64,000 nt of DNA, taken from assembly GCF_014646335.1 (NCBI RefSeq), contig NZ_BMNG01000007.1, positions 62,001 to 126,000 on the forward strand, given 5' to 3'. Under the pieces are notes generated by a model. That model was not told the origin of the DNA. It worked only from the letters and a program-made list of their open reading frames with translations, and searched no databases. Shown here piece by piece: positions 1 through 8,932 of the stretch. This stretch comes from Streptomyces lasiicapitis (GTDB taxonomy: Bacteria; Actinomycetota; Actinomycetes; Streptomycetales; Streptomycetaceae). Each line of letters opens with the position of its first letter. Position 1 is the stretch's first letter. The translations under genes were made by a program, and so were the position numbers.

Positions 1-1007
1 GCCGCGACCGCGTCGTCGACGCAGACCGCGACCAGCAGCCCTTCACCGTCCATATCCGGTACGCGGACGGCCACGAGGCGCGCATCCTCGCCCGCGCCGT
101 CATCGACGCCTCCGGAACCTGGGCCACGCCCAGCCCGCTCGGCGGCGACGGCCTGCCCGCACTCGGCGAACGCGCGGCGGCCGACCACGTCACGTACCGC
201 GTCCCGGACCTGAAGGACCCCGCCGTCCGCGCGCGTTACGCGGGCAAGCGCACCGCGATCATCGGCTCCGGTGCCTCCGCCTTCACGGCCCTCGCCTACC
301 TGGCCGACCTCGCGAAGGAAGCACCGGGCACGCACGCCGTGTGGATCCTGCGGCGTGGCATCACCGGCTCCACCTTCGGCGGCGGAGCATCCGACCAACT
401 CCCCGCCCGCGGCGCGCTCGGCCTCGCCGCCAAGGCCGCCGTGGACGAGGGCCACGCGGACGTCGTGACGGGATTCCGCACCACCGTCGTCGAGCGGTCC
501 GGCGACCGACTGGTCCTGGTCGGCGAGGACGGCCGCCGCCTCGACCCCGTGGACGAGGTCATCGGCCTCACCGGCTTCCGCCCCGACCTGTCCTTCCTCG
601 ACGAACTCCGCCTCGGCCTGGACGAGCGTCTCCAGGCACCGGTCGAACTGGCCCCGCTGATCGACCCCAACGTCCACTCCTGCGGCACCGTCTACCCCCA
701 CGGCGTGAAGGAGCTGTCCCACCCCGAGCAGGGCGCCTACCTGGTCGGCATGAAGAGCTACGGCCGCGCCCCCACCTTCCTCGCGATGACCGGCTACGAA
801 CAGGTCCGCTCCATCGCCGCCGCTCTCGCCGGCGACCAGGAGGCAGCTGAGCGCGTCGAACTGACCCTGCCCGAGACCGGCGTCTGCGGCGGCGCCGGAC
901 TCTTCGACGAACCCACCGCCGAGCAGAACGAGGAGAGCGGCGGATGCTGCGCAACCCCGGCCACGCTCCCCATCGGCGACACCACCACTGCACCCGGCGG
1001 CTGCTGA
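1..1007 (+). CDS. FAD/NAD(P)-dependent flavoprotein monooxygenase-like, 5' partial
   Basis: The reading frame is already open at the first base, so the N-terminus lies outside the window. About 334 codons are visible. A second dinucleotide-binding motif (IIGSGASA) follows a segment reading SGTWATPSPLGG, the layout of flavin-containing monooxygenase or thioredoxin-reductase-like proteins. The tail is unusual: TGVCGG, then GGCC, then PGGC as the last residues, giving four Cys that could bind a thiophilic metal or metalloid. Flavoproteins of this type occur in actinobacterial arsenic gene clusters (ArsO-like). No ars gene is visible here, so an arsenic role is only inference. A strong hairpin follows the stop codon. 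Confidence 0.75.
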   Translation, partial: RDRVVDADRDQQPFTVHIRYADGHEARILARAVIDASGTWATPSPLGGDGLPALGERAAADHVTYRVPDLKDPAVRARYAGKRTAIIGSGASAFTALAYLADLAKEAPGTHAVWILRRGITGSTFGGGASDQLPARGALGLAAKAAVDEGHADVVTGFRTTVVERSGDRLVLVGEDGRRLDPVDEVIGLTGFRPDLSFLDELRLGLDERLQAPVELAPLIDPNVHSCGTVYPHGVKELSHPEQGAYLVGMKSYGRAPTFLAMTGYEQVRSIAAALAGDQEAAERVELTLPETGVCGGAGLFDEPTAEQNEESGGCCATPATLPIGDTTTAPGGC

Positions 1008-1070
1008 CCACCACTCATCCACGGGCGGGCCGCCCAGCCGCCCGTACACCACCACAGAAAGCGCAATGGT

Positions 1071-1101
1071 GCCCTGGTCCGGTCACGTGCCGGACCAGGG
1101 C
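1071..1101. terminator. Strong hairpin terminator, probably bidirectional
   Basis: A perfect 12-bp inverted repeat (GCCCTGGTCCGG and its complement) encloses a 7-nt loop. It lies 63 bases after the flavoprotein stop and 25 bases before the 3' end of the convergent frameshifted gene. It has no U-tract, which is normal in Streptomyces. Confidence 0.75.
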
Positions 1102-1125
1102 GCCGCGAGGGCACTTCGGTCGCGC

Positions 1126-1372
1126 CTACAGGTACTCGAGCAGCCAGCTCACCGGAGCGTCGTCCACCGAGTCCGTGGCGCTGGTCTTCACTCGCCCGAT
1201 GCTGATCTTCTGGGCGCCCGCGGGGAGCTTCTCCGCGAGGCGTCCACTCGCTGCCTTGATGTCCCAATTCTTGACGAGGGCCCAGATCTTGCCGTCGTGG
1301 ACAGCCACCCGAAGCCGGACGTCGGCCCAGTCGGAGCCGAAGCTCAGCCTCGCCGGTCTGGAAGTTGGGCAT
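1126..1372 (-). pseudogene. Small hypothetical protein, frameshifted near its 5' end
   Basis: An ATG with a textbook Shine-Dalgarno (GAGGAG, 5 bases upstream) starts a frame reading MPNFQTGEAE, but that frame soon becomes Arg/Pro-rich. The neighbouring frame carries the coding-like remainder: SFGSDWADVRL, then DGKIWALVKNWDI, ending SWLLEYL. The interval is not a multiple of three, so a single-base indel about 10 codons in is the simplest explanation, whether a real mutation or a sequencing error. The intact product would be about 82 residues. I do not recognise the family. Confidence 0.5.
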
Positions 1373-1565
1373 CTGTACTCCTCGTCTGTCCGGCGAGCGA
1401 CACCGCTCGAGGAGGGGCACCGGAGGATCGGGGGTACGCCTGCGGTCAGCGTTCGCCGATACACAGGGCGGGGCCCGAAATCGTGGTGCGGATCATGAAA
1501 CTGGTGGAACTCCGCCGCCGCGGAACATAGTGCTGTCCCTACCCTCGACCCGGTGGTCAGCCCCG

Positions 1566-1601
1566 TAATGCCTCGTCTAATGCCTCGTCTAATGCCTCGT
1601 C
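1566..1601. repeat. Three tandem copies of a 12-bp unit at the 3' end of the MFS gene
   Basis: The unit TAATGCCTCGTC occurs three times without a mismatch. On the gene strand it encodes the last codons plus stop (Thr-Arg-His-stop), so the stop is repeated in frame. The duplication begins inside the coding end and leaves the protein unchanged. Confidence 0.9.
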
Positions 1602-2929
1602 AGCCGTGCGTCGGTGTCGGCGTCGGATCTGCCGCGAGCCTCTACTTTGCGCAGATTGCGGATCGCCGGCACGGACAGCAGCGCCACCGCCACCACCATC
1701 GCCATCACCGCGTTGAACTCCAGCACCTCGCGCGCCCCGAAGATTTCCGAGGCGGGGCCGGCGAGGGCTTGGCCCACGGGCATCATCGCCACCGAGCCGG
1801 CCACGTCGTAGGCGTGCACCCGGCTCCGTACCCCGGTCGGCACCTGGGTCAGGATGCTGGTCGTCCACATGACGCCCCAGAAGGCGTTGGCCGCGCCCGC
1901 GGCCGCGAGCCCCGCGGCGATCAGCTGCACCGGCAGCCCGAGCGCCACCGACGCAGGCTGCAGCCAGTACAGCAGCAGCGCGACGGAACCCGCCCGCAGA
2001 GGGCGCATCGGCCGCACCCGCATGGCGATGAGCGCACCGGCCACCATCCCGGCGCCCATCGCCGAGTTGATCAGGCCGAGCGTGCCGGGGCCGTGCGACG
2101 AGACGACCTCTGTCGCGATCAGCGGGATCATCGGCCCCCAGGACGAGATCATGAGGACCATCCAGATCACGATGACGCCCCAGAGCCAAGTGCGGGAGCG
2201 GAACTCCTGCCAGCCCTGCACCAGATCGGACCGGAAGGAGTTCTCCTTCGCCGCCACGGACCGTTCCGCCGTCGGCAGCCGCAGCAGGGCCAGGCAGACG
2301 GCACTCGCCAGGTACGTGAAGGCGTACGCGACGAAGACCCCGCCCGGCTCGGTGAGCCCCACCAGCGCACCGGCCACCGCCGGTCCCGCCATGGTCATCA
2401 GGGACTCGATGGTGCGGATGGCCCCGTTCGCGCCCTGCACGTCGGCGGCGATTCGTGGGATGAGGGTGGGCAGGCCGGGCTGGAAGAGCGCGGCGCAGAT
2501 GCCGTTGAGGGCGGACAGCAGACAGATCTGCCAGACGACGATGTGGTCGGTGAAGAAGAGGGCCGCCATGACGGCTTGTACGACGACGCGTACGAGATCT
2601 GCCCCGATCATCAGCACCCGGTTGTTCACCCGGTCGGCGATCACCCCGCCGAAGATCACGAGCCCGGCGAAGCAGGCCGTCATGCTGGCCAGTACGGCAC
2701 CCACCACCCCGGCCCCGTACCCGCTCAGCACAAGCCCGGCGGCCAGCGCCACCGGAGCCATCATGTCGCCGAGCCGGGCGATGCCACGGGCGGCGAAGAA
2801 GAGCGAGAAGTTACGGGACCAGAGGCCCCCTGACGCGACGGACATGTCCCCGGGAGCACTTGTCATGATGGGCGCAGTGTCACGGCTGCCAAACGCTCCG
2901 GGCAACCGAAATTGCCTCAGCGATCTCAT
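1589..2929 (-). CDS. MFS transporter (EntS/MFS_3-like efflux permease)
   Basis: The 446-residue protein has about twelve hydrophobic segments, consistent with a major facilitator superfamily exporter in the cytoplasmic membrane. The family-typical loop between helices 2 and 3 reads GGVIADRVNNR. A soluble Arg/Asp-rich tail follows the last helix. The ATG at residue 1 is preceded by GGGAGGGG at good spacing. The internal Met at residue 22 has no ribosome site, so the longer form is chosen even though its first 35 residues are atypically polar. The substrate is unknown. Related proteins export siderophores, macrolides or other drugs. It is transcribed alone, and the nearest upstream gene ends after a 38-bp gap. 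Confidence 0.85.
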   Translation of the reverse strand: MRSLRQFRLPGAFGSRDTAPIMTSAPGDMSVASGGLWSRNFSLFFAARGIARLGDMMAPVALAAGLVLSGYGAGVVGAVLASMTACFAGLVIFGGVIADRVNNRVLMIGADLVRVVVQAVMAALFFTDHIVVWQICLLSALNGICAALFQPGLPTLIPRIAADVQGANGAIRTIESLMTMAGPAVAGALVGLTEPGGVFVAYAFTYLASAVCLALLRLPTAERSVAAKENSFRSDLVQGWQEFRSRTWLWGVIVIWMVLMISSWGPMIPLIATEVVSSHGPGTLGLINSAMGAGMVAGALIAMRVRPMRPLRAGSVALLLYWLQPASVALGLPVQLIAAGLAAAGAANAFWGVMWTTSILTQVPTGVRSRVHAYDVAGSVAMMPVGQALAGPASEIFGAREVLEFNAVMAMVVAVALLSVPAIRNLRKVEARGRSDADTDARLTRH

Positions 2930-2967
2930 TGCCCCTCCCTTGTCTCACCTTGTCTCAACCTGGCCTC

Positions 2968-5361
2968 CTACTCGGTGCGCAGAGCCGTGGCGGTCCGCGC
3001 TCTGGCGGCCCAGCCGGCGGGCAGGAGCGCACCCAGGGTGGCGATGAGCAGGCCGCCGAGCGCGAGCGGGAGCAGTTCGGCGCCGTGGTAGACGGCGATG
3101 GCGGACTCGGGCAGACGCAGTCCCACGCTGTCGCCCATCGCGGGGAGGACAAGTCCGTGCAGGGCCACGCCGAGCGGCACGCCCATGGCGCCCGCGGCAA
3201 GGCCGGTCACGACGACCGAGGTGAGGACCATCGCGATGGTCTGCCCGGGGGTCATGCCGAGCGCCTTGTGGACACCGAGCTCCCGGACACGTTCGCGGGT
3301 GTCGAGCAGTACGCCGTTGAGCACGCCGAGCGCGGCGACGGCGACGAGCATCAGTGTGAGGATCCCGGACAGCGCGTTGAGCGTGCCGACCATGTCGCCG
3401 CCTGCGTCGAGCCCGCCGGCCCGGGCAGTGGCCCCCAGCGGTGTGAGGTCCTTGTTCAACGCGTCGACGTAGGCGGCGACTTCGGTACGGGACGTGACCG
3501 CGATGTGGTGGCTCGTCTCCGTCAGGTCGGGATGTGCGGCCTTGAGGGTCGAGGCGTCGGTGAAGACCTGCATGCCGTCGTTGCGCGGGTCGAGGACCTC
3601 GCCGACGATCCGTACGGTGACCGGCTCGGCCAGGCCGTTCAGAGTGACGGTGTCGCCGACGCGGGTGCCGGTGGCGGCCAGGAACGGGGTCGGGACCACG
3701 GCCTCGCCCGTCTTGTCGATCCAGCGGCCCGAGACCATCGTGTAGCCGCCCCAGGAGGCGTCGCCGGTGAAGGCGGTCACGTCGGTGGTGCCGGTCAGGC
3801 CGGACACGGACGTACGTACCGTCGCGGCGCTGTAGTACTTCCCGGTTCCGGCGGCGGACTTGATGGCCGCGGCGACTGCGGCGGGATCGGCCTTGGGCTG
3901 CTTCTCAGGAGCAGGACCGGGATCGGGACCAGGACCAGGACCAGGACCGGGACCAGGGCCTTGGGGTCCGAGGTCCGGCATGGGCGCGGGCACGACGACA
4001 TCGGCGGCGTCGTGCGCCTTGGCCTTCATCACCTGGCCGAGCGAGGCGCCCATCCCCACGGTGAACGTGACGGCGACGGTCCCGAACAGGACCGCCGTAC
4101 CCATGGCCAGCGCACGGGCGGGCCGGGCGAAGGGCCGGGCCAGACCCAGGGCGACCGGCCGCGGCAACGGCAGCCGTCCGGCCAGACGGGCCGCCCACCG
4201 GCCGCGCCCCGCCGAAGAGTTGCGCCCGACGGCGAGCGCGTCGACCGTACGCAGCCGCCCGGCCCGCAAGGCACTCCCCCACGCGGTCGCCGCCACCAGG
4301 CCCAGCACTCCGGCGATCACCGTCAGGTCGACCCAGGGAGCGATGCCCAGGGACGAGGTGCCGTAGACCTCCTCGGTCTCGGCCAGTACGGGGACGGCTA
4401 GCAGGTGACCGGCGAGGACACCGAGAGCCGTGCCGGCGGCGGCCGGGATCAACGCCTGGCCCACGTAGGCACGTACGACCTGGGCCGGGGTGAAACCGGC
4501 GGCCTTGAGGATGCCGATGCGGCGCGTTCCCGTGCCGACGGCCGTCGCGACCACGTTGCCGACGATGAGCACCGACATGACCAGCCCCAGGGCGCCGAAC
4601 GCGAGGAGGAACGGGACGTAGACGGCAGTGTCCTGCTCGGCGCTCTTCTTGACGGTGAGCCAGGACTGTTCGCCGACGGCCGCGCGTGGCGGCAGGGACT
4701 GCGTCACGGCCTTGGCGCCCGCGGTGATCAGCGTGGCGGTGCCCGCGTCCGCGAAACGGTAGAGCATCTGGTAGCCGCCCCTGCCGGGCGCGGTGAGCGC
4801 CCGCATCTGGGACGGAAGCACCCAGGCGTCGGCGGTCCGCGTCACCGAGCGGGCCACACCGACCACCGTCAGCGTCGGGTCGCCGGGCAGATCGGGGAAG
4901 GCGAGCTTCATGCCCATGGCCGGGATGACCGAGGAGTTGGCGGACAGCGCGATCTCGCCGGAGCGCGTGGGCCACCGCCCGTCGAGCAGTGCCACCTCGT
5001 CCACGTCCCGGCCGGGATCGCCCCGGCCGACCACGGTCATCGGCCACCCAGGGTTGGCTCTGCCGTCCGACCGCGGCGTGACCGTCGCCGTACGGAACGG
5101 CCCTGCTGCGGCGCTCACCCCTTCGGAGCCCTTTGACTTCTCCAACTGACCGGCACCTACTCTGCCCGCGTCGAACTGCACGGACAGATGCGCGCCGTGC
5201 TGCTCGGCGAAGGCGTCGTCGAAGGGCGCGCCGGAGACCACGAGCAGCGATCCGCCGAGGACGGAGGCGGCCACCGCCATCATCGTGGCGAGCCCGATCA
5301 CCAGTGTCTGCACCCGGCGTCGTCCCACCCCTGAGCGCACCACCTTGCCCAGCGCGCTCAT
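2968..5361 (-). CDS. ABC exporter permease, duplicated FtsX/MacB type
   Basis: The 797-residue protein has the actinobacterial architecture of two FtsX-like membrane domains, each preceded by an extracytoplasmic MacB-type region. An N-terminal helix (residues about 10-35) precedes the first periplasm-like domain. The first three-helix block lies around residues 250-370 and includes RRIGILKAAGFTPAQ. The second ends the protein and includes RERVRELGVHKALGMTP. The paired 'KA-G-TP' motifs mark internal duplication. An unusual Gly-Pro linker (GPGPGPGPGPGPDPGPAP) sits at the start of the second extracytoplasmic domain. Its start overlaps the ATPase stop by 4 bases (ATGA), so the two are translationally coupled. 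The cargo is unknown. Confidence 0.9.
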   Translation of the reverse strand: MSALGKVVRSGVGRRRVQTLVIGLATMMAVAASVLGGSLLVVSGAPFDDAFAEQHGAHLSVQFDAGRVGAGQLEKSKGSEGVSAAAGPFRTATVTPRSDGRANPGWPMTVVGRGDPGRDVDEVALLDGRWPTRSGEIALSANSSVIPAMGMKLAFPDLPGDPTLTVVGVARSVTRTADAWVLPSQMRALTAPGRGGYQMLYRFADAGTATLITAGAKAVTQSLPPRAAVGEQSWLTVKKSAEQDTAVYVPFLLAFGALGLVMSVLIVGNVVATAVGTGTRRIGILKAAGFTPAQVVRAYVGQALIPAAAGTALGVLAGHLLAVPVLAETEEVYGTSSLGIAPWVDLTVIAGVLGLVAATAWGSALRAGRLRTVDALAVGRNSSAGRGRWAARLAGRLPLPRPVALGLARPFARPARALAMGTAVLFGTVAVTFTVGMGASLGQVMKAKAHDAADVVVPAPMPDLGPQGPGPGPGPGPGPDPGPAPEKQPKADPAAVAAAIKSAAGTGKYYSAATVRTSVSGLTGTTDVTAFTGDASWGGYTMVSGRWIDKTGEAVVPTPFLAATGTRVGDTVTLNGLAEPVTVRIVGEVLDPRNDGMQVFTDASTLKAAHPDLTETSHHIAVTSRTEVAAYVDALNKDLTPLGATARAGGLDAGGDMVGTLNALSGILTLMLVAVAALGVLNGVLLDTRERVRELGVHKALGMTPGQTIAMVLTSVVVTGLAAGAMGVPLGVALHGLVLPAMGDSVGLRLPESAIAVYHGAELLPLALGGLLIATLGALLPAGWAARARTATALRTE

Positions 5362-6065
5362 CGGACGGCCTCCGGGGCGACGCCTCGCGACCGGGTGTCG
5401 TCGGTGATCCGGCCGTCGGCGATGCGGACCGTACGGTTCGTGCAGGACCGGGCAAGAGCCAGGTCGTGGGTGACCACGACGATGGTCTGGCCCTCGGCGT
5501 TGAGGTCGGTGAGCAGCCTGCTGACGTCCTGTCCGGCGGCCGTGTCCAGGGCCCCGGTCGGCTCGTCGGCCAGGAGCAGGGCCGGCCGGTTCATCAACGC
5601 CCGTGCCACCGCGACGCGTTGCCGTTCGCCGCCGGACAGCCGTCCCGGGTAGGCGCGGGCGTGCCGGTCGATGGCAAGCAGTTCAAGGAGTTCCACTGCC
5701 CGACGGCCTGCCTCGCCACGTGCCATGCCCGCGAGGCGCGCGGGCAGGACGACGTTGTCGATGACGGTCAGGTCGTCGAGCAGGTTGAAGAACTGGAAGA
5801 CCATGCCGATCCTCGACCGCCGGTAGAGCGCCGATCCGGCTTCGCCCAGCTGGTCCACCCGCACCCCGTCCACGGTGACGGTCCCGGTGTCCGGCCGGTC
5901 CAGGCCGGCGATCAGGTTGAGCAGCGTGGACTTGCCGCTGCCGGAAGGGCCGAGGATCGCGACGGCCTCGCCGCGCCGCACGGTCAGCGACGCCTCGTGC
6001 AGAGCGGGCGGACCGTCGTCGTATCGGCGGCTCACACCGCGCAGTTCGATCACCGGCATGGTCAT
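5358..6065 (-). CDS. ABC transporter ATP-binding protein (LolD/MacB family)
   Basis: The 235-residue nucleotide-binding subunit shows every motif: Walker A GPSGSGKST, Q-loop in VFQFFNLLDDLT, signature LSGGERQRV, Walker B LLLADEPTGALD and the switch His in VVVTHD. It pairs with the overlapping FtsX-like permease. GAGGAG lies 6 bases before the first ATG. The two-gene exporter is divergent from a NarL-type two-component system across about 215 bp, the usual arrangement for a sensor that induces its own antibiotic or peptide exporter. The regulatory link is inferred from position. Confidence 0.93.
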   Translation of the reverse strand: MTMPVIELRGVSRRYDDGPPALHEASLTVRRGEAVAILGPSGSGKSTLLNLIAGLDRPDTGTVTVDGVRVDQLGEAGSALYRRSRIGMVFQFFNLLDDLTVIDNVVLPARLAGMARGEAGRRAVELLELLAIDRHARAYPGRLSGGERQRVAVARALMNRPALLLADEPTGALDTAAGQDVSRLLTDLNAEGQTIVVVTHDLALARSCTNRTVRIADGRITDDTRSRGVAPEAVR

Positions 6066-6280
6066 GAAGGGCTCCTCGGGTACAGGCAGTTGGCTGCGTG
6101 AACGCTAGGAGCGGGCCCGGCCCGCACGCGTCCCCCGACCGAACCCCATGCCGTACCGCACTGGGATGAGCCGAGGGGACGTCATCCCTGCGATGTAGGC
6201 GGCTGATGTATCCGCCGCGCCGGGAATGACCACCGGGACGGACTCGAAGGGTCCCGTGCGGCGGTGACAATGACCCGGTG

Positions 6281-7591
6281 ATGAACGTACGTACGAGGCT
6301 GGAGCGGCTGCTGGAAGCCGTCCGCCGGGCGGTCCGCGACGCCAGGCATCCGAGCGGGCCACCGTTGCAACCCACTCGGCGCGCCTGGCAGTTCGACGTG
6401 CTGGTGGCGCTGGTGATCGGAGTCTCCACCGTCTACTACGGCATCGACAACGTCGACAACGTCGTGCTGCGTGAGATCGCACCCGGCGTGGAGTACTCCG
6501 TGCCGCGCCCGCGCGGCCCCGGCGGCCTGGCCTTCATGGTGACCCTCGCGGTCATCGCCTCGGGTGCCCTGGCGCTGCGCCGCCGCTACCCGCTCGCCGT
6601 GCTGAGCGTCGTGACGGCCGCGACGCTGGCGACACCGCAGAGCGTCCTGCGGCTGACCTTCTACGCGTTCGTCATCGCCGTCTACAGCGCCGCCGTGTAC
6701 AGCCCGTACCGGGTGGCGACCCTGACGGCGCTGCCGGTGTCGGTCGTCCTGGTCGGCACCTCGGGGAACTCGGTGACGCCGATCGTCCCCAACGAATACA
6801 TCGCCCTGCTGATCCTGGTCCCGATGGCCGTGGCCGCCGTCGGCCTGCGTACCTGGAAGCTCCGCACGGACGAGGGCCGCACCCGGCTCTCCGCCCTGGA
6901 ACGCGAACAGGCCGAGGCACTGCGCCGGGCCGTCGAGCACGAGCGGGCCAGGATCGCCCGCGAACTGCACGACGTCGTCACGCACAACGTCAGCGTGATG
7001 ATCATTCAGGCGGGGGCCGCCCGCAAGATCATGGAGACGGCCCCCGAGGAGGCCGCGGAAGCCTTGCTCGCCGTCGAGGCGGGCGGGCGAGCGGCCATGA
7101 CCGAGCTGCGCCACGTCATGGGACTGCTCACCATGGCCGACGAGGGCGAAGTAGCGGACGGTGGTGCGGAGTTGGTGGACGCGGCGGCGGAGCTGGCCCC
7201 GCAACCGGGTCTGGACCGGCTGGAATCGCTGGTCGGACGAGTGCGGGCCGCCGGGCTGCCCATCGACCTGACCGTGACCGGTCCGCCCCGTCCGCTCCCG
7301 GCCGGCCTCGAACTCGCCGCCTACCGCGTGGTCCAGGAAGCCCTCACCAACACCGTGAAGCACGCGTCCGGTGCCACCGCCGCCGTGACCGTCGACTACG
7401 GCCCCGAACGGCTCCGGGTGGAAGTCACCGACACGGGTGGACGCCCGGGCGCGGGCGCGCCCACCGGAAACGGCCGGGGCCTGATCGGCCTGCGCGAGCG
7501 CCTCGCCGTCCACGACGGAACCCTGAACACCGGCCGCCGCCTGACCGGCGGCTACCGTGTGGAGGCCCTGATCCCCTTGGAGACACCGTGA
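6281..7591 (+). CDS. Sensor histidine kinase, NarL/DesK type (HisKA_3)
   Basis: The 436-residue kinase has four or five membrane segments (residues about 35-185), a short coiled linker, a HisKA_3 dimerisation domain with the phospho-acceptor His in ARELHDVVTHNVSV, and an HATPase domain with ALTNTVKHAS and GRGLIGLRERL. It has no extracytoplasmic sensor domain, so it probably reads signals in or near the membrane. A GTG one codon earlier is an equally possible start. Neither has a good ribosome site. The stop overlaps the GTG start of the response regulator by 4 bases. The divergent ABC exporter is the likely target. Confidence 0.92.
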   Translation: MNVRTRLERLLEAVRRAVRDARHPSGPPLQPTRRAWQFDVLVALVIGVSTVYYGIDNVDNVVLREIAPGVEYSVPRPRGPGGLAFMVTLAVIASGALALRRRYPLAVLSVVTAATLATPQSVLRLTFYAFVIAVYSAAVYSPYRVATLTALPVSVVLVGTSGNSVTPIVPNEYIALLILVPMAVAAVGLRTWKLRTDEGRTRLSALEREQAEALRRAVEHERARIARELHDVVTHNVSVMIIQAGAARKIMETAPEEAAEALLAVEAGGRAAMTELRHVMGLLTMADEGEVADGGAELVDAAAELAPQPGLDRLESLVGRVRAAGLPIDLTVTGPPRPLPAGLELAAYRVVQEALTNTVKHASGATAAVTVDYGPERLRVEVTDTGGRPGAGAPTGNGRGLIGLRERLAVHDGTLNTGRRLTGGYRVEALIPLETP

Positions 7592-8355
7592 CCGAGCCGC
7601 TGCGTGTGCTCCTCGCCGACGATCAGACCCTGGTGCGCACGGGATTCCGGCTGATCCTCCGCGCCGACGGCATCGACGTCGTCGCCGAGGCGACCAACGG
7701 AAACGAAGCCGTCGACGCGGTGCGCCGCACACGTCCCGACGTGGTCCTGATGGACGTCCGGATGCCCGAGATGGACGGCTTGGAGGCCACCCGCCGCATC
7801 CTCGCCGACGCGTCGGACAAACCCCGAGTCATCATCCTGACCACCTTCGACCTCGACCGATACGTCTACGCGGCACTGTCGGCCGGTGCCAGTGGCTTCC
7901 TCCTCAAGGACGTCACCCCCGAGCACCTGACCGCGGCCGTACGCACGGTCCGTACCGGCGACGCTCTCCTCGCACCCGCGATCACCCGCCGCCTCGTCAA
8001 ACGGTTCACGCAACGCGGCAGCGAGACCGCCGCCCTCCACCGCGACCTCGCCTCGCTCACCCCGCGCGAACTGGAGGTCCTCGGCCTGCTGGCCCAAGGC
8101 CTGAGCAACGCCGAACTCGCCGCCCGCCTCCACCTGGCCGAGGCGACGGTCAAAACGCACGTCGCCCGCATCCTCGCCAAGCTCGGACTCCGCGACCGCG
8201 TCCAGGCCGTCATCGTCGCCTACGAGACGGGGCTGGTCAGCGCCGGCGCACACGAGGCCGCCGAACAGGCCACCGAGCGGGCACAGGCCGAAGCCGAGGC
8301 ATGGGAGCGGGCCGCTCGTCACAGGTCAGGAGGCGTCCGGCGCCCAGCGACGTAG
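7588..8355 (+). CDS. LuxR/NarL-family response regulator
   Basis: The 255-residue protein has a receiver domain with the phospho-acceptor Asp in VVLMDVRMPEMDG and the switch Thr and Lys in ILTTFD and LLKD. A C-terminal LuxR-type helix-turn-helix follows (LTPRELEVLGLLAQG, then EATVKTHVARIL). An additional Ala/Glu-rich tail of about 30 residues follows the DNA-binding domain. It is coupled to the kinase by a GTGA overlap, so it is the cognate regulator. Its last 30 bases overlap the 3' end of the convergent next gene, which makes antisense interference possible. Confidence 0.93.
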   Translation: MTEPLRVLLADDQTLVRTGFRLILRADGIDVVAEATNGNEAVDAVRRTRPDVVLMDVRMPEMDGLEATRRILADASDKPRVIILTTFDLDRYVYAALSAGASGFLLKDVTPEHLTAAVRTVRTGDALLAPAITRRLVKRFTQRGSETAALHRDLASLTPRELEVLGLLAQGLSNAELAARLHLAEATVKTHVARILAKLGLRDRVQAVIVAYETGLVSAGAHEAAEQATERAQAEAEAWERAARHRSGGVRRPAT

Positions 8356-8715
8356 AGCATCGATCGTTGTCTCCGGTGAGGTGTTGAAGCAGAACCGGAT
8401 CCCGGGGGCCAGCGCGACGAGCAGGTTGATCACCCGCTCGAACAGCAGAGTGTGCTCGGCCGCCATGCGCACACCGCCACCGATCATGGCCAGGTCCACG
8501 GACCCCCCGGCCACCGCAGCGCGCACCGTCTTCTCCACCTCCTCCGGATCCACACCGATCAGGCAGTGCTCGGCGTCGAAGCCCGCCGCCCGTACGGCCG
8601 CGAGGCCCTGCTCGATCCGTGCGCTCAGCACAGCCTCGTCCAAGTCCGGATGCAGGCTGTAGTCGATCGCACTCGGATGGATGCCGATCATCAGAATCTT
8701 TGCCACGTTCACCAT
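8326..8715 (-). CDS. Conserved hypothetical protein, 129 residues
   Basis: This small soluble protein alternates beta-like and helical segments (KILMIGIHPSAIDY at the start, SVDLAMIGGGVRM in the middle, GIRFCFNTSPE near the end), suggesting a compact Rossmann-like fold. Codon usage is typical of the region. I cannot assign a function. It converges with, and overlaps by 30 bases, the upstream response regulator gene. The Met codon used has no convincing ribosome site, so a start three codons in is possible. Confidence 0.7.
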   Translation of the reverse strand: MVNVAKILMIGIHPSAIDYSLHPDLDEAVLSARIEQGLAAVRAAGFDAEHCLIGVDPEEVEKTVRAAVAGGSVDLAMIGGGVRMAAEHTLLFERVINLLVALAPGIRFCFNTSPETTIDALRRWAPDAS

Positions 8716-8932
8716 TCCTCAGAGGAAACAAGGCCTTGCGGCGGTGCCTTCAGCAGGGGTGTGGAGGCCAGTGTGACGGTTCATGCCGGTGGCGGGAAAC
8801 CCGGGCCCACGGACGGGCACCGGCCCGCGCCGGTGAGCCCGAAGCCGCCGGCATACGTCACCCGGGGCCGATTCAGTGACCCGCGTGCGCGCCCTGTCCT
8901 CCCACGCGCGGCTGGTCACGCAGGATCCGCCC

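Noticed and set aside
1553..2833. Long plus-strand frame opposite the MFS gene
   Set aside because: His/Arg/Gly-rich antisense shadow without recognisable motifs; the minus strand encodes a clear transporter.
8819..8836. CACCGG-N6-CCGGTG inverted repeat upstream of the K+ channel
   Set aside because: Short arms of this composition are expected by chance at this G+C content.
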